Virus record (IMG/VR): IMGVR_UViG_3300006752_000251 | Coordinates: 1-22,780 of that record | DNA from: a virus | Strand: one strand, 5' to 3' | Length of the DNA: 22,780 bases | In this document: piece after piece, positions 21,563 to 22,780 of the stretch | How positions within the stretch are numbered: the stretch's first letter is position 1 | How the letters are laid out: each line of letters begins with the position of its first letter | Position numbers and translations under genes: made by a program | The notes under the pieces: generated by a model | Database searches by the model: none | What the model was told of the DNA's origin: nothing | Seen by the model: only the letters and a program-made list of their open reading frames with translations

Positions 21563-22780
21563 ATGGATTTAAAAAACATTTTAAATGAAGGTTCTTCTCA
21601 CACCGCAAGACTATCTGAAGCTACAAGAGCTTTAGCTGGTAAGTGGGAAAAAACCGGTCTTTTAGAAGGTATTGACAACGAAGTTGAAAAAGCTGGTGTT
21701 GCAACACTTTTAGAAAACCAAGCAAGACAATTAGTAAAAGAGGCTTCTTCTACTGGTACTTCTGCAAATTCAGAAGAGTGGGCTGGTGTAGCTCTACCAT
21801 TGGTAAGAAGAATTTTTAGTGAAATCGTAGCAAAGGATTTCGTATCTGTACAACCAATGAACTTACCATCAGGTCTAGTATTTTATCTAGATTTCAAATA
21901 TGGTACAGGTCAAGCTGGATTTGCAACAGGTAGTGGTAAAGATTCACAAGCTGATTCTGTATTTGGTATTACTGATACATCAAATGACCCATCAGGTGGT
22001 TTATATGGTGCTGGTAGATTCGGATACTCTATCAACGATAACACATCTGCTACTCAAACATTAGGAGATGCAGCTGCATCTAATGTATTCTTAACATCAT
22101 CTGTATCTTTAGCAGACGTGAACTATGATACTCAATTTACTGCATCTAATGGTGCTGCTATTTTAGCAGGTACTATATGTAAAGTTGCTGTACCAAAAGC
22201 TTCTATCGCTGGATATGATGACAAAGGAATCAGAGGATTTAGAATTGAAGGTTCTGAGATTACAGATAACTACCCACAATTTACTGTAGAGAGTGGTGAT
22301 GATATCGTATTCGTAGTAAAAACTTCAGGATTCAACGCAAGTGGTGATGCTGATGAAGTTGTGGTAAAATATCACAAACAACCAACTGATATTTCAAGAG
22401 GTGACTTCGAAGCAACAGGAACTCAATTAACTTCTAACCCAGAAGCTGATATCGATATTCCTGAATTGAATGTTGAAATGAAGAGTTTACCAATTGTTGC
22501 TAAGACACGTAAGTTGAAAGCACAATGGACTCCTGAATTCGCACAAGATTTAAATGCATATCACTCAATTGATGCAGAAGCTGAATTAACTTCTATGTTA
22601 TCTGAATACGTTTCGCAAGAAATAGATTTAGAACTTTTAGATATGTTAATCCAGAATGCTCAAACAACTGATAGATGGTCAGCAAGAGTTGGATATGAAT
22701 GGAATGCAGGAAGTGCTGCATTTGATCAATCTAATGCAACTGCTCAAGCATACAACCAAGGAACTTGGTTCCAAACTTTA
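21563..22780 (+). CDS. 23: Major capsid protein (gp23-like), 3'-truncated
   Basis: The frame is open from ATG 21563 to the window edge (406 codons). GGAG at 21552-21555 supports the start. Conserved gp23 stretches are clear: TLLENQARQLVKEASS, PLVRRIFSEIVAKDFVSVQP, MNLPSGLVFYLDFKYG, TRKLKAQWTPEFAQDLNAYH followed by SIDAEAELTSMLSEYVSQEI. The N-terminal peptide is removed in T4 after residue 65; here LVKE60-A61 is the best equivalent. LKNILNE9-G and RLSE19-A are extra candidate sites within the leader. The first nine residues resemble the internal leaders of the 722-residue polyprotein. The protein forms the hexameric capsid lattice. Coupled with the scaffold gene, only 28 bases upstream, it is probably driven by the late promoter at 20424. 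Confidence 0.97.
   Translation, partial: MDLKNILNEGSSHTARLSEATRALAGKWEKTGLLEGIDNEVEKAGVATLLENQARQLVKEASSTGTSANSEEWAGVALPLVRRIFSEIVAKDFVSVQPMNLPSGLVFYLDFKYGTGQAGFATGSGKDSQADSVFGITDTSNDPSGGLYGAGRFGYSINDNTSATQTLGDAAASNVFLTSSVSLADVNYDTQFTASNGAAILAGTICKVAVPKASIAGYDDKGIRGFRIEGSEITDNYPQFTVESGDDIVFVVKTSGFNASGDADEVVVKYHKQPTDISRGDFEATGTQLTSNPEADIDIPELNVEMKSLPIVAKTRKLKAQWTPEFAQDLNAYHSIDAEAELTSMLSEYVSQEIDLELLDMLIQNAQTTDRWSARVGYEWNAGSAAFDQSNATAQAYNQGTWFQTL

Noticed and set aside
1-22780. tRNA genes, integrase, transposase or attachment sites
   Set aside because: I saw no cloverleaf-like sequence with a TTC-rich T arm in the few short gaps, and no recombinase or transposase motif in any frame. Gaps are too small to hide more than the elements listed.

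Overview
This window reads as part of the late, structural region of an AT-rich T4-like tailed phage (myovirus). All convincing genes are on the + strand and packed tightly, with ATGA or TAATG overlaps. Four hallmark genes are recognisable from motifs: large terminase (gp17-like), portal (gp20-like), prohead protease (gp21-like) and major capsid protein (gp23-like, running off the right edge). An acidic scaffold protein sits in the gp22 position. The host cannot be fixed from the sequence. Low GC, frequent lack of a Shine-Dalgarno (SD) before the first gene after a gap, and a phage-encoded bS21-like ribosomal protein would fit a Bacteroidetes host, but this is only a suggestion.

Layout. 1-4113: the C-terminal 1370 residues of a very long tail fibre ending in an S74 intramolecular chaperone. 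4133-9337: four genes for probable head-cargo or virion-associated proteins. They include a fusion of a nicotinamide-nucleotide-adenylyltransferase-like domain to a ligase-like domain, a zinc-ribbon-like protein, a small basic Gly-rich protein and a modular polyprotein. 9402-10337: two single-span membrane proteins. 10334-13855: terminase and portal, adjacent, without the sheath and tube genes that lie between them in T4. 13908-18599: prohead core and assembly genes, including a previously unlisted 44-codon gene (15238-15372), the protease, and a 722-residue polyprotein. 18666-20333: a cassette with its own hairpin terminators, carrying a DNA methyltransferase and a bS21 homologue. 20424-22780: a T4-type late promoter, a leader hairpin, the scaffold and the capsid gene.

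Main idea. Many proteins here carry short peptides of the form [L/I/V/M]-x-E followed by G, A or S. This resembles the cleavage consensus of T4 prohead protease gp21. Several sit at the end of a short Met-initiated leader such as MKLKNILNE-S, like the capsid-targeting sequences of T4 internal proteins. They occur in the capsid and scaffold proteins, where cleavage is expected. They also separate the domains of the adenylyltransferase-ligase protein and of two polyproteins of more than 600 residues. I infer that the phage packs a set of modular proteins into the prohead, cuts them with its own protease and delivers the pieces with the DNA. The candidate cargo includes an NAD-synthesis-type enzyme and a polynucleotide-ligase-like protein. 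This rests on motif reading alone and is testable by virion proteomics.
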